Shown in pieces: positions 1 through 12,500 of a stretch of DNA of 64,000 nt (the first letter of the stretch is position 1; each line of letters begins with the position of its first letter). Source of the stretch: Asterochloris sp. CNOR1. Taxonomy: Eukaryota > Chlorophyta > Trebouxiophyceae > Trebouxiales > Trebouxiaceae. The stretch lies in the NCBI GenBank assembly GCA_963969365.1, contig OZ017756.1, positions 868,001 to 932,000 on the forward strand, read 5' to 3'. Below the pieces are notes generated by a model that saw only the letters and a list, made by a program, of their open reading frames with translations, searched no databases and had not been told where the DNA came from. The translations under genes were made by a program, and so were the position numbers.

Positions 1-17
1 CCTGTGCAAAAAGCTGA

Positions 18-3000
18 TCAGAGTTCATTGTCCTTGTGTTTCTTGGGCCTGTCTCTTTTCTTTTTCTTGCTGCGGGGCTTAGCCGTGTGTTGCGGTTGTG
101 CCTGCTGCTCCTGCAAGGTGTAACAGGCTGTGTTTCAGTCTCAGAAGATGCCTGCTGAGGGGTGCACGACAGTTCCTCTACAGCTTGCCTACGGTAGACA
201 AGGCAGTCTGCTAGCTCCAGCTGGCAGTCCTTCAGCCTGGGAGAGCCCAGCGGTACCTGCTCTTCCTGCTCTATCTGTTTCAAGCGCTCCTCTGTGCTCA
301 GACTGCTGCCCACTTGCTCCCCCATGATGTCACTCAAGTCAAACTCCTCCTCGATCTCCTGCTGCTCAGGCTGCATCACTGCCTCCCCACCGTCCACCAA
401 CTGGGGCAGCTCCTGCAGGCACACAGGCATCCTGGGCTTTGGCACAACATTTGCCTGCTGGGGCCGGGTTGCTGTGGCAACATACAGGCCACTGAGAGAC
501 AGCAGGCCCCCATATGTGGGCAGACAGGCTGCACCATTGCAAGAAGGCAAAAGCAGACACCAAGAGCAGTGTTCAGAGCCTGTGACACTGTGAACCCTTC
601 AACGTGCTGTCTGGCAGACATGCGCAGGCAGACAGGCCTGCCCACCTCCAGAGCCCTGGGCACAAGAGCATTGCCAAGCAGGCCCTTAAGGAAGTCCTGG
701 AGGTTGGCAAGTGAGTACTCTCGCTGCAGCTGGAGGATGCTCCTCTTCTTGGGGCTGAGCGCGACAGCTGTGGGCAGCTGGCTACCTTCAGCTTGCACCC
801 CTAGCTGGGCGGCAAAGCTGTGCTGGCGCAGGGCATCCACCCACCTGCAGGGTGTGACTAGCACGTCAGCGCGCGCCGACAGCACCAGGCTAGTTCCTGA
901 GGGGTACCAGGATCATATGCTGTTTTGCACTGCCAACACACAGTGCAGTCCAGGGCTATGCTTCAGCTTGGGAGGCACAGCATCCACCAGTGCACCACAA
1001 GCACTTGTCATGGAAGGAAGGCCTCCGTGATTGTAGGCCGCCTGTGTGGCAGATGACCTGGTCACACAGCAATGCAAGCCAAGCGCAGTAGCACCACCAG
1101 CAGATGCCTCACATGAAATGGATGGGGGCAGCTGTCATGTGCTCTGCTGCAGCCTTCAGGTCCTGCAGCTGGTCGGCAAAGCTGTCTGCTTGTACGTCCA
1201 GCAGGGCAATGAGGCACAGCCCTGCACTTGCAGTACACTGCTGCTCCATCTCAGCGTTGCTGGTGAGCTCCACCACTTCCTTACGAGTCTTCTCAGGAGC
1301 TGCAGCTGCCTCCTGTGCCTTAGGCCCCAGCCTGCAGGCGGCATAGTCACTCTCAACAAGGCCTGCTGCTATACAAGGAGCTTCTCTGTGCATCAGCGTC
1401 AGCTCTTGTGAGGGACCAGCAGCCACATGTGGACCATTTTGTGCAGCTCCACCCCTCAGGAGTGACAGCCAAACTACCTGGCAGGGGCAGCGGCAGCAAC
1501 AGCTCTCACACTTCAGCATAGCTCTCCAAGCAATTTCTTTGTCATCTCTGCAGAAGCAAGCCAGTGCAGGCCCTTCTTCACTGCTCAAGACGTGTGAAAG
1601 TGAGAAATTTGCACATGAGCTCACCACATGTTAGGCCCAGCCTGGCAGCTGAGCAGCACACGGAGGGCAGGCCCCTGCTTGCTGAAGGTGAGTTGTACTC
1701 ACTTGAGCCTGGTGGACGCCATGTCCAGCTGATGAGCCATGCATTTGTGATTTGCCATCACCCCTTTGCAGATTGCAGTGTATGCTGCTTGACTGCATGC
1801 AAGCTGTAGCTCAAATGAGCTTGTTGGGAGCCACATCCAGTCAGGCTGCTCAGGATTGCATAGAGATGGTGCCTAAAGTTCTGTGCTGCTCATTGTCACT
1901 GCTCCCGTCACTACTGCATGCATGCTGCAGCTTACTTGAGCTCATTGGAGGCCATGTCCAGCCAGGCCGCCAGGTAGGGATACTTGAGGGGGCCTCGGAA
2001 GGGCATGAGGGACAACTTGGCACGCCCGTCAGCAGTCACAGCTGAGTCAGGGGGCAGGAAAGCCAGCACAACGCTGGGCGCCTGCACGGGCAGCAGCATG
2101 ACATCAGCTGAATCAGTCCATCTGGGGCCACCACTTTGTGGGGAGTTTCTCAGTGAAAGGCAGCATCCTGCTGGCCGTTTGCAAAACACGTCAGGGCATG
2201 CCTGAATATGCTACGAACACAGTCTACACGTTAAAGGACAGGAGACAAGGTGTTTGAGGCTGGCAAGGCCAGCACCACACATGAGACCTGCAGAGCAAGG
2301 CGGGTCATATTCAAGGAAAGGCCAAAGACCGTGAAGGTCCCCGAATGAAATGTCATAGTATGGTCCCCGAAGGAAGCCCATGCTGTGCCTTGCACACCAG
2401 CACAGGGCATATGTCATGCTTGGAAAGTGGCAGAGACCGAGGAAACTTGGCAGCAAGGAGGGACAGCAACGTGGTGGTGGGACCAGGCGGTGATGGCAGC
2501 ATGTGGCAGTGCTGGTCACGCTGCAGCAACATTTGGCAGCCAGCAGAAGGCAGGCACAGCCCACAACAGCAGCGGTGGCTGCTCGCAACGCTTTGTTTTG
2601 TCAGTGTTGGGAGGGCGGATGGGGGCAGTCCAGCTTCCGCAGCAGTCATACAGTGGCTGCAAGCAGCCCATGCAGCAGGCTGACATGCCGACTGCAGCAT
2701 CAGCGTGCATGCAGCGGCAGGCTTTTGTGGCTGCCGGCTGCCAGACACTAGCTGCCTTCCTGCAAATGCCTTCCAGACAGCCACAAGGTACAGAGTGCCA
2801 GTCTGGGGGGGCTCGCCTTCAGGTCCGCGCCCAGGAACTTGACAGCCTCCGTGTCACTGCTATGCACGTCTCCAAACGCAAAGTGGCGCTGCCTGAAGTT
2901 GGCTGCCAGGGCATTGAACATCGCCGGTGTCTCGGGCTTGCTGGTCAGCAGCAGCACCTTTGCCACACCACTGCTCCCCAGGAAGACCTGCAGGGTTTCG

Positions 3001-6000
3001 GCTGACAGGCGGGGGACCAGGGGCGGAAAGGTCTCCACTGCAAATGCTTGCAGCGCCTTGGCTGTCAGGTTGCCTGCAGGAAGCAGCAGTCAACATTGAT
3101 TGGTGTGTGGCAGAACGCAGTCAAACGCAGAATGGACTATCTGCCCTGCAGGCAAGATGGTAGCAGGTGAGAGTTGCTGGGATCTTTGGAGCCCTGATGG
3201 GATACTTTGTCCCCCATGGCCAAGTGCCTCTGAATTGCAGCACTGCTGCCGACGACCAAAGCTTTGCGACACCTCCACCCTGCTGGCCTTGTAGTGAGTA
3301 GATAGGCCATGGCAGAGCCAGTCAGGCTGGCAAGGCGCCTGCTCCTGGCTGCAGCACACCACTGCAGGGGCCAGGATGGCTTGATGTGGGGTGGCAGGCA
3401 CAGCAACTCAACGGGCGTATGCAAAGTGGAAATGTGTGGGCCACCTTCAAAGGACAGAACCTCGTCCTTGTCTCCAAAGGGCAGCAGCACAGCCTGCAGC
3501 CTGCAGGGCTCTGCCTGCAGGTGTGCGGTGGCCACGCCGGCCGCCTCAGCCTGCATGAAGTCCGTTGCGCTGAGGTTGACATGTGCAAAGCCTGTGAGGC
3601 CGCCCAGCTCCAGGGCTGCGCTGTTCCACTCCTCGAGCTCTGCGGCACAGCTGGCACCGGCAGAGGCGCCTGCGAGCAGAGCGGGCACGACTTTTGCTGC
3701 ACGATCAGCCCAAAGCTTGCACGAGGGCGCTCTCCAACAGGGCGGTGGGGTCCAGCGCCTGAGCGCAGCTGGCCCCAGCAGAGACATCTGCAGGCACAGT
3801 GGAAGGGCTTCTGCTGCATGAGCAGCCAGATGCTTGCACAGGGACACCTTTTGCACAAAGCCACAGGGCGATAGGGTCCGGCTCCTGAGCGCAGGTCCTT
3901 GGCACAGCCACCTGCAGGCATGGTGGGCCTGCCCAATCAGCCTGATGCTTGCCCAAGGGCACCTTTGGCGCTAGGTCACAGGGCATTGGGGTCCAGCCAG
4001 CTGCCCCTGGCAGACATCTGCTAGGAGGCAGCTGCCAGCACGCTGTGACATAGACACAGCCTGTGAGGACTGCCAGCTCCGTGTCAACGTTGCAGGCAGG
4101 GTGGACGGGGCGCAAGCTGCCTGTGGAATTGACAGTGTGCCCTCAGCCGGAGCTGCATAGTGACCCTTAGCAGCAGCCAGCAGTGTGGAGGCTGTGGTGT
4201 GGACTGTGATGAGGGCCATGCAAGCAATCACAGGAATGGCAGACCATGCTGATGACATGCTCCCAGACCAGCATGCTACACCTGATAGCTGACCATGCTT
4301 GTGACGTAAGTGACAGTGAGGAGACCCAGATTGCCACACCCTTGTTGCGGTCCCACCTGCTGAGAAAGCCACCAGCCAGGCATCTTCTTTCTCCTGCAGC
4401 CCCTCGAACTCCGAAAGCGTCAGCTCCTTGTAGACTTTTGGGAGCTCCTTCTGTTTTCTCTGCTTGGCCTGGTCGCCACCTGCGCTGTCTACAGGCTGCT
4501 TGGCCTTGGCTGCTGCAAACGTTTCCAGGAAGGCAATCAGCTCCTGGGCCTTCATGGCTCCTGCAGGTCACATGCAACATGAGGTTCATTCAGGCGTGAG
4601 GTCGTGCCCAGCCGAGCAGCCCCTGCACTGCTCCGTGGGGAATGAAAGTGCCTGCCTGCAGCATGAAGCTGAGTGCAGTCCACACGGTGCTGCAGGTCAG
4701 GTGCACGAGCACAAAGTCCCGGGAGAACTTCACATGTGGCAAAGTTTCTATGTTTATTTCCCAGCTCATCGGTGACAGCAGCTGTCATATTGTTGTTTGC
4801 AAAGGTGTACGGATCAAGCAAGGAGCCAGCCAGCACATGGCAAAGACCAACACTTGCCTTCAAACTTGTGTTCCACATCCTGGCCAGGCTGCTTGACCAC
4901 GAGCAGAGGCAGCTGTTCAGGTGAGATCGCGTCAGCCAGGCTGCTGCTCTGCTTGCTGATTTGCGCAAAAGCCAGGCGCCCGCGAAAGCGCGCAGACAGG
5001 CTCTTGAACAGTGTGCTGCAACAGAGCAAGTCGTCATTCAGTGCACTGCAGTGTTGTCATGTATGCAGCACCAGCACATTTGCTGCAGAAAAGGAAAGAG
5101 GAGACTCTGGTGTGAGCACAGCAAGGACTGTTCTGATGATGACCAGACACACATGTTGCCTGCCTCATGGCCGCTGCTACCAGATCGGAGTGCCTGGGTG
5201 TGGTGCACCGCGCTGGCCTGACCCACGCAGGCTGAGCATATGCAGAGCCGCATATGCCAAGCAGCTGCATGGCATGTTGATCGCATGCAGAGCTTGACCG
5301 ACCTGCTCCTGTCCTTGACGCTGTACAGCAGGACTCGCGCCAGATCAGGGTTGGCCTCCTCAAAGGCTGCAAGCTGAGCCTCGTCTGCAAGCTTTGTGAT
5401 GTAGGTGGCCGGCAGGGCCTTAGTCAGCGCGTCAGCCAAGTCCTTGGCTGATCGTGGGCCTTCAGGCAGGACAGGAATGTGAGGAGCAACCCTGGAGTCC
5501 TCATGTCAGCAGAATGCTTGGACTGCAGGCTGGCACCAATTTGAGGGCGGCTGGCCAAATGTCAGGTAGCTCCCTGGCAGGCAGGGCAGGTGTATGTGAA
5601 CCCAAACTGCCCTGCAGTGTGTTCTGCAGGTACCGCATTGGGGTGCAGCAAGGGTGCTTAATGGCAGGCTGCAGGTAGAGCAAGAACACGCAGCTAACGC
5701 AGCACTCTGACCAGATCGCATCCACAATGCCAATTTAGGCTGCTTGTCTACAAGTGAGGATGTCATCCGGCAGAAGCTGAATGAATCTGCTGCGGGTTGA
5801 GTGCACAGCTGCTACGAGCTCAGGTTGTGGGGTGGCTGCTGTAGCCTGCTCACCCATGTAGTCTGTGGCCGTCTTGTCGTATTTCTTTGTGTAGGGGTTT
5901 GGCTTGGCTTGGGGCCTGAAGACCTGCAACTTGCAGCTGCAAAACCTTGAAAAGTAAATGCGGCGTGGTGCAAACAGCAGACAGCCCAAATCCTGGCAGC

Positions 6001-6451
6001 AATAGTCTTTGAAGCGACCAAGTGTGGCAAAGTCACCTGCCTTGAGAGTGGGGAAGCCCTGGACTCCATAGCGAGAGCAGATGGCCTTGTTTTTGGCATC
6101 ATCACAGTCCACAGCCACGACTGGGGCAATGCCTGCCATGTTGGCAGCTACCTTCTCATAAGTTGGCGTCAGCTGCTGGCAGTGCCCACACCTGCAGAGA
6201 ACGATCAGGATCAGTCAGTTGTCAGCAGGTCAAGACAGCCTGCTCGATGCAGATCTGGCCCACCAGGGAGCAAAGAATTCAACAAGAACTGGCAGGTCGT
6301 GATTCAAGACAAGAGTGCCAAAAGTCTTGGCTGATGCCAGTTGGACAGCACTGCCTTTGCCATAGAAGGCATTGGCGCTGCTGACGAACAGTAGAGCTTG
6401 AAGCACGACGGTCAGGCCCCGCATGCTGTTGATCTGGCAAATTGCAGCCAT
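18..6451 (-). CDS. Multi-thioredoxin-fold protein disulfide isomerase relative (P5/PDIA6-like), 13 exons
   Basis: Exons (minus, N to C): 6264-6451, 6041-6191, 5854-5923, 5303-5459, 4858-5015, 4357-4560, 3445-3669, 2817-3073, 1936-2081, 1113-1331, 646-844, 257-412, 18-110; about 740 residues with consistent phases. An N-terminal signal peptide (MRGLTVVLQALLF then an Ala/Ser-rich end) leads into a thioredoxin domain with FFAPWCGHCQQL, a redox-active CGHC split by intron 1, then VDCDDAK and GVQGFPTLKVF. This is the domain order of ER disulfide isomerases, which form and shuffle disulfides. A second thioredoxin fold (exons 6-7) has GASC where CGHC is expected. Later redox-inactive folds follow. 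Near the C-terminus an acidic stretch, IEEEFDLSDIM, resembles the P5 tail, but the chain ends in a strongly basic tail and KDNEL. The alternative start is Met10 (6424). Introns 2, 5 and 8 need GC donors. It may act in the ER; the exact family placement is less sure than the fold. Confidence 0.85.
3670..4050. repeat. Degenerate ~115-bp tandem repeat in PDI intron 6, copied from the exon 7 acceptor end
   Basis: On the minus strand the acceptor and first part of exon 7 (3669 downward: GCGCCTCTGCCGGTGCCAGC) recur upstream in the intron near 3770, 3895 and 4000, each with a recognisable acceptor-like CTGCAG or similar and decayed coding text (for example VSAGASCAQALDP against ASAGASCAAELEEW). The copies are too diverged to align precisely by eye. 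Confidence 0.65.
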
Positions 6452-6555
6452 CTGGGTTTAGTATCCCAACGCTGCATGAGACCTGCTTGAACGAGATGCC
6501 GGGTCACGCGTTTTTGCATTGGGTCAGCTAGCCTTACTGCATTCCTTGAGCCAGC
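6452..6555. promoter_or_regulatory. Short divergent intergenic region between the PDI relative and the NEK kinase
   Basis: Only 104 bp separate the two start codons, which point away from each other, so this stretch plus the 5' UTRs must carry both promoters. No TATA box is evident; it contains CpG-bearing stretches (GGGTCACGCG near 6503) that are otherwise scarce in non-coding DNA here. A shared bidirectional promoter is inferred from geometry only. Confidence 0.5.
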
Positions 6556-9500
6556 ATGGAGAACTACGTGAAGGCCCAACTGCTGGGCAAAGGCAGTTTT
6601 GGTGCTGCATTTCTGGCCACCTCGAAAAGGGATGGCAAGAAATATGTGCTCAAAGAGATCGACATCTCAAGAATGCAAAAGAAGGAGCGTGAGGCTGCCG
6701 AACAGGAGGCCAAGGTGCCCCTTCATGTGCATGTGCAATGCAAACTCCATGGCAGAGGAGCTCTCAGTATGCTGCCCATGCTGCTGCAGGTTCTGCAAGC
6801 CTTGCACCATCCAAATGTTGTGAGCTGCAAGGAGGCTTTCACCAGCCTGGGCAAGCTTATCATTGTGATGGACTACTGCTCTGAAGGTGTGCACCTGCTG
6901 AGCTGTATCCGCAATGCTGGTAGACTGGCCTGTGCCTTCGCCTCTGGGATACGGTGCCTCCTGCATGAACACAGGCTGATCAAACGAAAGCCAAGCTGCA
7001 GGGCTGACACAATGGCTCTTGGCATGCAGGCGACCTTTGTGCAGCTCTCAAGAAGCGTGCGGGGGCGCTGCTGCAGGAGCCTGTCTTGCTGGACTGGTTT
7101 GTGCAGCTGCTGCTGGGGCTCAAGCATGTGCACGACCGCAATATCCTGCACAGGTGAAGCCCTACACCCCTCTGCAGGGTGCTGGCTGGGGTGAGGGCCT
7201 GTGCGTGCACACGATGGGTGCTGCGAGGAGACCTCCATGCCTTTCTGATTGTAGATGTGAGCATGCATTGCACTGAGAGGCCCAGCCTTGGGCGATCAAG
7301 AACCCCTTGCCTGTTGCAGGGACATCAAGACGCAAAATGTCTTCATGTCTGCCGGCGGGCTGCTGAAGCTTGGGGACTTTGGGGTGAGGCCAGCCTATCA
7401 TCATCTCCGCCCAGCATGCTGCGATGGGCTGTTGCTGCTTGCCTTGATCCACACCCCGATCATGAGTGAGGCCTGGTGCATGGCACGGCCATGGCTGTCG
7501 CTAGACAACAGGCTGTCTGCAGGTGGCAAAGGTGCTGAACAGCACCTACCAGCTGGCCAGCACTGGCGTGGGCACGCCATATTATCTGAGTCCAGAGATC
7601 TGTCAAAACAGAGGATACAATGCCAAGGCGAGCAAGCTGCCATGATGCACCACCTGTATGTCTTACTGCCTGTCATTAGTCTCACTCAGTCTCAGGAGTG
7701 CTGTTGTACACCATGTGAGCCGCTTGCTGGCACTTGTGGTTGCCGGTCACATGTGCACTGCTGCTGCAGAGCGATGTGTGGTCGCTAGGATGTGTGCTGT
7801 ACGAGATGCTCACATTCAAGCACCCTTTTGAGGCCCCCAGCATGCGGCAGCTGATCACTAAGGTGGGCATTTGTGCCTGCTGGCTGCAGAGCAGTACACA
7901 CCTTGATTGGCCAGCCCCTGGCCTGACCTGGGCACTCCCAACTATGCATCACTTGGACTGATTAGAAGCGAGACCTTCACAGACATTGTTCACCCTGCCA
8001 CTGCACACAGGATGCCTTCCCTGGTTGCTGAAGAGCACGGCGCTGCCGGGCAGCCGAATGCATTGGAGCCGCCCTCTGCAGGCATGGTGCCCAGCAAGTT
8101 GGTATCAAGATGCACCACACCCACTTGCTGCAGAAGCTGGCGTGGCAGCAATGCCCTGCCCACCCCAAGCTACACAGAGAGTTGCAGGACCTGCACCACT
8201 TCATGTGAAAGAGGCCCAACCCCTTGCAACTGCAGATTGTGAGGGGCAGCTACGCCCCGCCCTCTCCCAGCTTCACTAAGGGCTTGCGGGACCTGCTGGA
8301 TAAGATGCTGCAAGTGGACCCACGACGGCGCCCATCAGTAAATGACCTGCTGAAGACCCCTGTCATCAAGGAGCGCATTGAGAAGTTCCTGTCAGCAACT
8401 GTAAGGTGAGCTGGCTATTATCGGGGGGAGTGCTGCTTACCTCACTGCTCCTGCAATCACTGTCAGGTCAGCTGCAGGGCTGTGTAGCAGGAGGCGTCTG
8501 TTGCAGGCAACGTTGAGTTCTGTTCTGCCACAGTCAGGTCACTGGGGAAGTTCACGCGAAATGCAGACTAACATAGTGCTGTCCGCCGCTGTTCGGTCAT
8601 CAGGAAGGCCCCCTACAGGGACTAGTCTATGGCCAGAGTGGAGGACTTACCACCCCACGGCTGCACACAATGCGATGAATTGACCCTAAAAGGGCTTGCA
8701 CAGGAAGGCCTGCAGCCAAGACGGCAGCCAGGAGGGGGGGAGGGCTAGGACAGCGCCCCGCCCTGCTGCACCGTGTCAAGGGTCTCAGTCGGCGCATGCT
8801 GTCGCTCGTCTCATGAGGAGCAACTTTTGCAGGGAACAAGCAGGCTGCCTGCCTGTTCCTCATTGTCATTCACAGAGGAAGCCACCCTGCTGCAGGGCTG
8901 AGGAGTTCAGCCACACAGTCATTCACAAGGGGCCTCTGCCGCTGGGGCCAGGTCTGGGGCGGCCAGCACAGATTGCGCCCCCTCAGGGGGCAGCCAGGCT
9001 CAGTCCGCGGGTGAGCGGCGCCCCCATGGGATGAAGGCTGACATTCCTCTGTCTGCACAAAGGGACCTGCTGCCGAGGGCCCTCACCGTCGGCTCTTGAC
9101 ACACAACATGCTCAAAGGCGATTGCCTGCGGATCGCGCACAACCTGGATGCTCGTTGCTGCAAGTGCTGCTGTGGGCTGAAGTCCTGCCTGGTGCCTGCG
9201 TCACTCACGCTGCTGCTGACATCTGTGTCAATTGCAGCTCCCGTTGCTTTTGACGCTGCAGCACTGACTTGTGAGCTGGTGATGAAACTGCTGTTCAGGA
9301 CAACAGGCCCGCTTCAACTCCAGCATCAGGCATCCGAGTGGTCAATGCAGGGGCTCCAGCACTCCCTGGCGGTGGGGCGGCGGCAGGTGACTGCAGCAAC
9401 GCATTATTCCTGCAAGGGCAACAGCCGCCTTGACTTGCAATGCTTGTGGGCACGCAAAGCTGCTGTCAGCCTGCATCCACGCCATACACACCGCAATGGG

Positions 9501-12500
9501 CTACATAGCAGGTTTAATTGTTGACAATAGTCTAATGGGAAGACATGGCAGCAGCACAGACTGTCCGCTCAGAATGCAGATCACTGCATGAGCGATATGC
9601 AGAGAATGTGTGAGTCAGCTCACAATCAATGCAGGTGGCAGGCGCAGCCCTGTGCAGGCAGCAGTGCCCGCTCCCCCAGTACGCAGAGCTGCCATCCCAC
9701 CACGCGTGCCTCTGCAGCCAGCTCCAGCTCCCGCCAGGGCAGCTGCAGCAGCCAGGTGGGTCACGAGGCCACCCAGTCCTGTCCAGGAGCAACCAGCTGA
9801 TGGTCACTGCAGTGGATCCCCAACAAGCCGTAGAACTTCTGCTGCTCTGTCACAGAGTCTGCATGCTTGTCAGCATCCAAGCAACAGAGCAGGCTGTCAA
9901 GTGTGGCGCACCATGCACGCATGGCAGCGGGCTCACACAGTGCCCCAGTGCAGGCCTGCAGCAGCAGCGCCTGCCAGGGCAGGGCCAGCGGCTGGAAGGG
10001 TGAGCTCCAGTCCACGCACCTCCCCCCGCACCTCTGCTGATGGGGGTAGGGCGGCCGCGCCAGCCGCAGCCGCCGCAGCTGCAGCAGCAGCAGCACAAGC
10101 CAAGGCCCAGCAGGCTCAGCGTGACATGGTGCTCGTGCTCAAAAAAGCGGTAAGTAGTCTCTGCCTGCAAAAGGATGGTTCAAACAGAGCTGGGCCAACA
10201 TTCAAAGCTTGATCCTGGGCAGGCAGAGAGCTTCCGATGGGCCACTCCTTCTGCTGTCTGCCATGTGCAGTCTTCCTGGACCGAGGCTTCTGGAGGGTGC
10301 ATCTGTGAACCTGGCGCAGGCAATCACACTCAACCCCTGGCCTGTGCAGGCATATGGGACAGGGCCTGCCAGGCCTGCTGCAGATGGATCACACAAACGA
10401 TCTCTGGGCTGCAGGATCAGGAGGCTAAGGCAGCCAGGCGGGCTGCAGAGGTCAAGGCAGTGGCAGACGGTGGCCGCAACAGGGCTGTGGCTGCACAGCA
10501 GGCCCAGCGGGAGATTGAGCGGTTGCGGCTGGAGGAGCAACGCCTGAAGCTGGAGCAGGTGGGTCAGGGAGGGGCTCCATGGAGTGGGCGTGGCCAGCAT
10601 GCATCAGCTGCGAACCTGAAGTGACAGAAGGCCCAACACTTGGGATCAGACCATGTGGGCAGCGGGATGGGCTGGTGTCATGTTCTTTGGATGGTGTGGT
10701 GGCCACTGCAGGACTCAACACCCTCGCTTGCCTCAGTTGGCGTCAGGTGGCATGCAGCAGCACATGCTGGTGGCTCAGGAGCTGCTGAGGCAGGCAAGGG
10801 TGTCAAGCCCTGCGGCCAGTGCCGGCACCCCCAGGCTGTCTGGTTGCTGAGGGGCGGGCACAGGATGCAGATGCGCCCCTTCTGCCATGGTGCTACCATA
10901 CCCCTTGCTGCAGGAGGCCCGCCAGATCGAGCAGGCACGGGCCCAGCTGGCGGCAGATGCGGCTCGCAGGGACGCCCAGCAGCAGGCTGCTGCGCGCGAT
11001 GGCAGGGTTGCAGCTCAGCGCCAGGTCAGCCGGCTATGCAACACCATTTCTAGTCCAAGGCACTGCTCTGCTGCTGCACAAGTGGTTGCAGCTCAGCGCC
11101 AGGCCAGCCCCCTATCCAGTGACATTTCTGGTCTAACACACTGCGTTGCTGCTGCACATGCTGGCTGAGCCACAGCCCAGCGTCAAGGTTGGCCTCCTTG
11201 TTTCAGGAGGATCGCTGTTACAGGCACTGTTGTGCAGATGCCTTGGCCAGGCAAGACCCACCACTTCAGCCTTGCATCTGCCTGTGGGCCAATTGGTGGT
11301 GTGGCCGCCCCACCTGCTCCTTGTTCAATGATGCAGGCTGAAGCAGACCGCCAGCAGAGGCAGCAGGAGGAGGAGGGCCAGGCACGGGCTGCAGAGCGGC
11401 ATGCCAAGGCACGCAGCTTCTGCAGTTGGGGGTCGGGCTGTGCCCGCTGTGTCCCTGCAGAGATTGGCATGAGCGGCCATTGTGTGCCAGCCCTCAAGGC
11501 AGCTTCGTGGGCAGTTTTGTAAGCGCTGGCACACATTCTCCCTGGTCGCTGAGCTGTGCAGGGCCTGATCGTCTACTTAACATCTTGCAATCATTGTTTG
11601 GGTGTGTCAGATGGGATGCACAGATGGCACCTTTGTGATCCACCAAAGGGGGTTACCCTGGTCTTGCAGTCATGTGCTGGATATGTTGAACATGGCTTCA
11701 ACCGCTAGGGGCTTTGCTGTGTGCAGGAGGCACAGCGGGACGCAGAGCGGGCAGACATGCGGGCTGCCAAGCTGGACTGGATGCAGCGCCAGAAGGAGGC
11801 CTTCCGCAACAGGCAGCAGGTGGGCCGTCTGGTGGCGAGATGTGTGCACTTGCCTGGGTATCGGTCAACAGCAGGTGTGCGTGGTGGAAGGCCCTCTGGC
11901 TCATGCTCTGGTCTCTATCTGGCCAGGATCTGCACCTGTGGGGTGCTAGCAATGGCATCGGCACCATGGGTGTGGATGGCGCCACGGCTGACCCAACACC
12001 GCCTGCAGTGTCGACCGTGTCCTGTCCACATTGCACCCAGCTGCCCTGCGTGCCGCTGTCTGCTGCCCCTGCTGCACCTCACACAAGTTTGCTCATGAGT
12101 GTGTTGCAGCCGCCCAAGCCTCCTTGTGAGAGCTGCCTGGCGCTGCATGAGGCAGTCAGAAGAGCTGCTCAGCAGCCCCTACAGGGTGGTGCAGGATGGT
12201 TCATGTATGCAAAGCTGCGCAAACTCTCAAAGTGATGTGTGGCTGCAGGTGGAAGGAGATCTAGGGCACAAGAGGGGACCTGCTGCGCCAGAGGTGCTGG
12301 CTCCGCGGCGGTCTCCCCTGCCCAGCGACTGGCATGAGGTCAGCCCTCACCCTGCTGTGTGCAAGCAAGCCCGAGGTGACAGGCCGCTGCCAGCACCGAA
12401 GCTGTGCATTTCCACCTGAAGCTGCTAGCAGAAGACGCCAGCTCTTGGCTGGACGCAGTTGCTCGGGAACGGGCATCACTGAGATTGCCTTAGTCCGGGC

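Noticed and set aside
314-1030. 238-codon plus-strand open frame
   Set aside because: Antisense to PDI exons 10-12; Cys/Ser-rich text without motif, a shadow of the GC-rich coding strand.
4745-4805. Minus-strand coding-like text (TFANNNMTAAVTDELG) in the PDI gene
   Set aside because: A GC donor at 4857 joined to the acceptor at 4560 gives the expected protein; the stretch lies within that intron and has no matching splice sites.
12408-12495. Possible extra NEK exon ([23 protein letters not shown])
   Set aside because: The frame looks coding, but no acceptor/donor pair in the right phase was found between exons 15 and 16. Not excluded.
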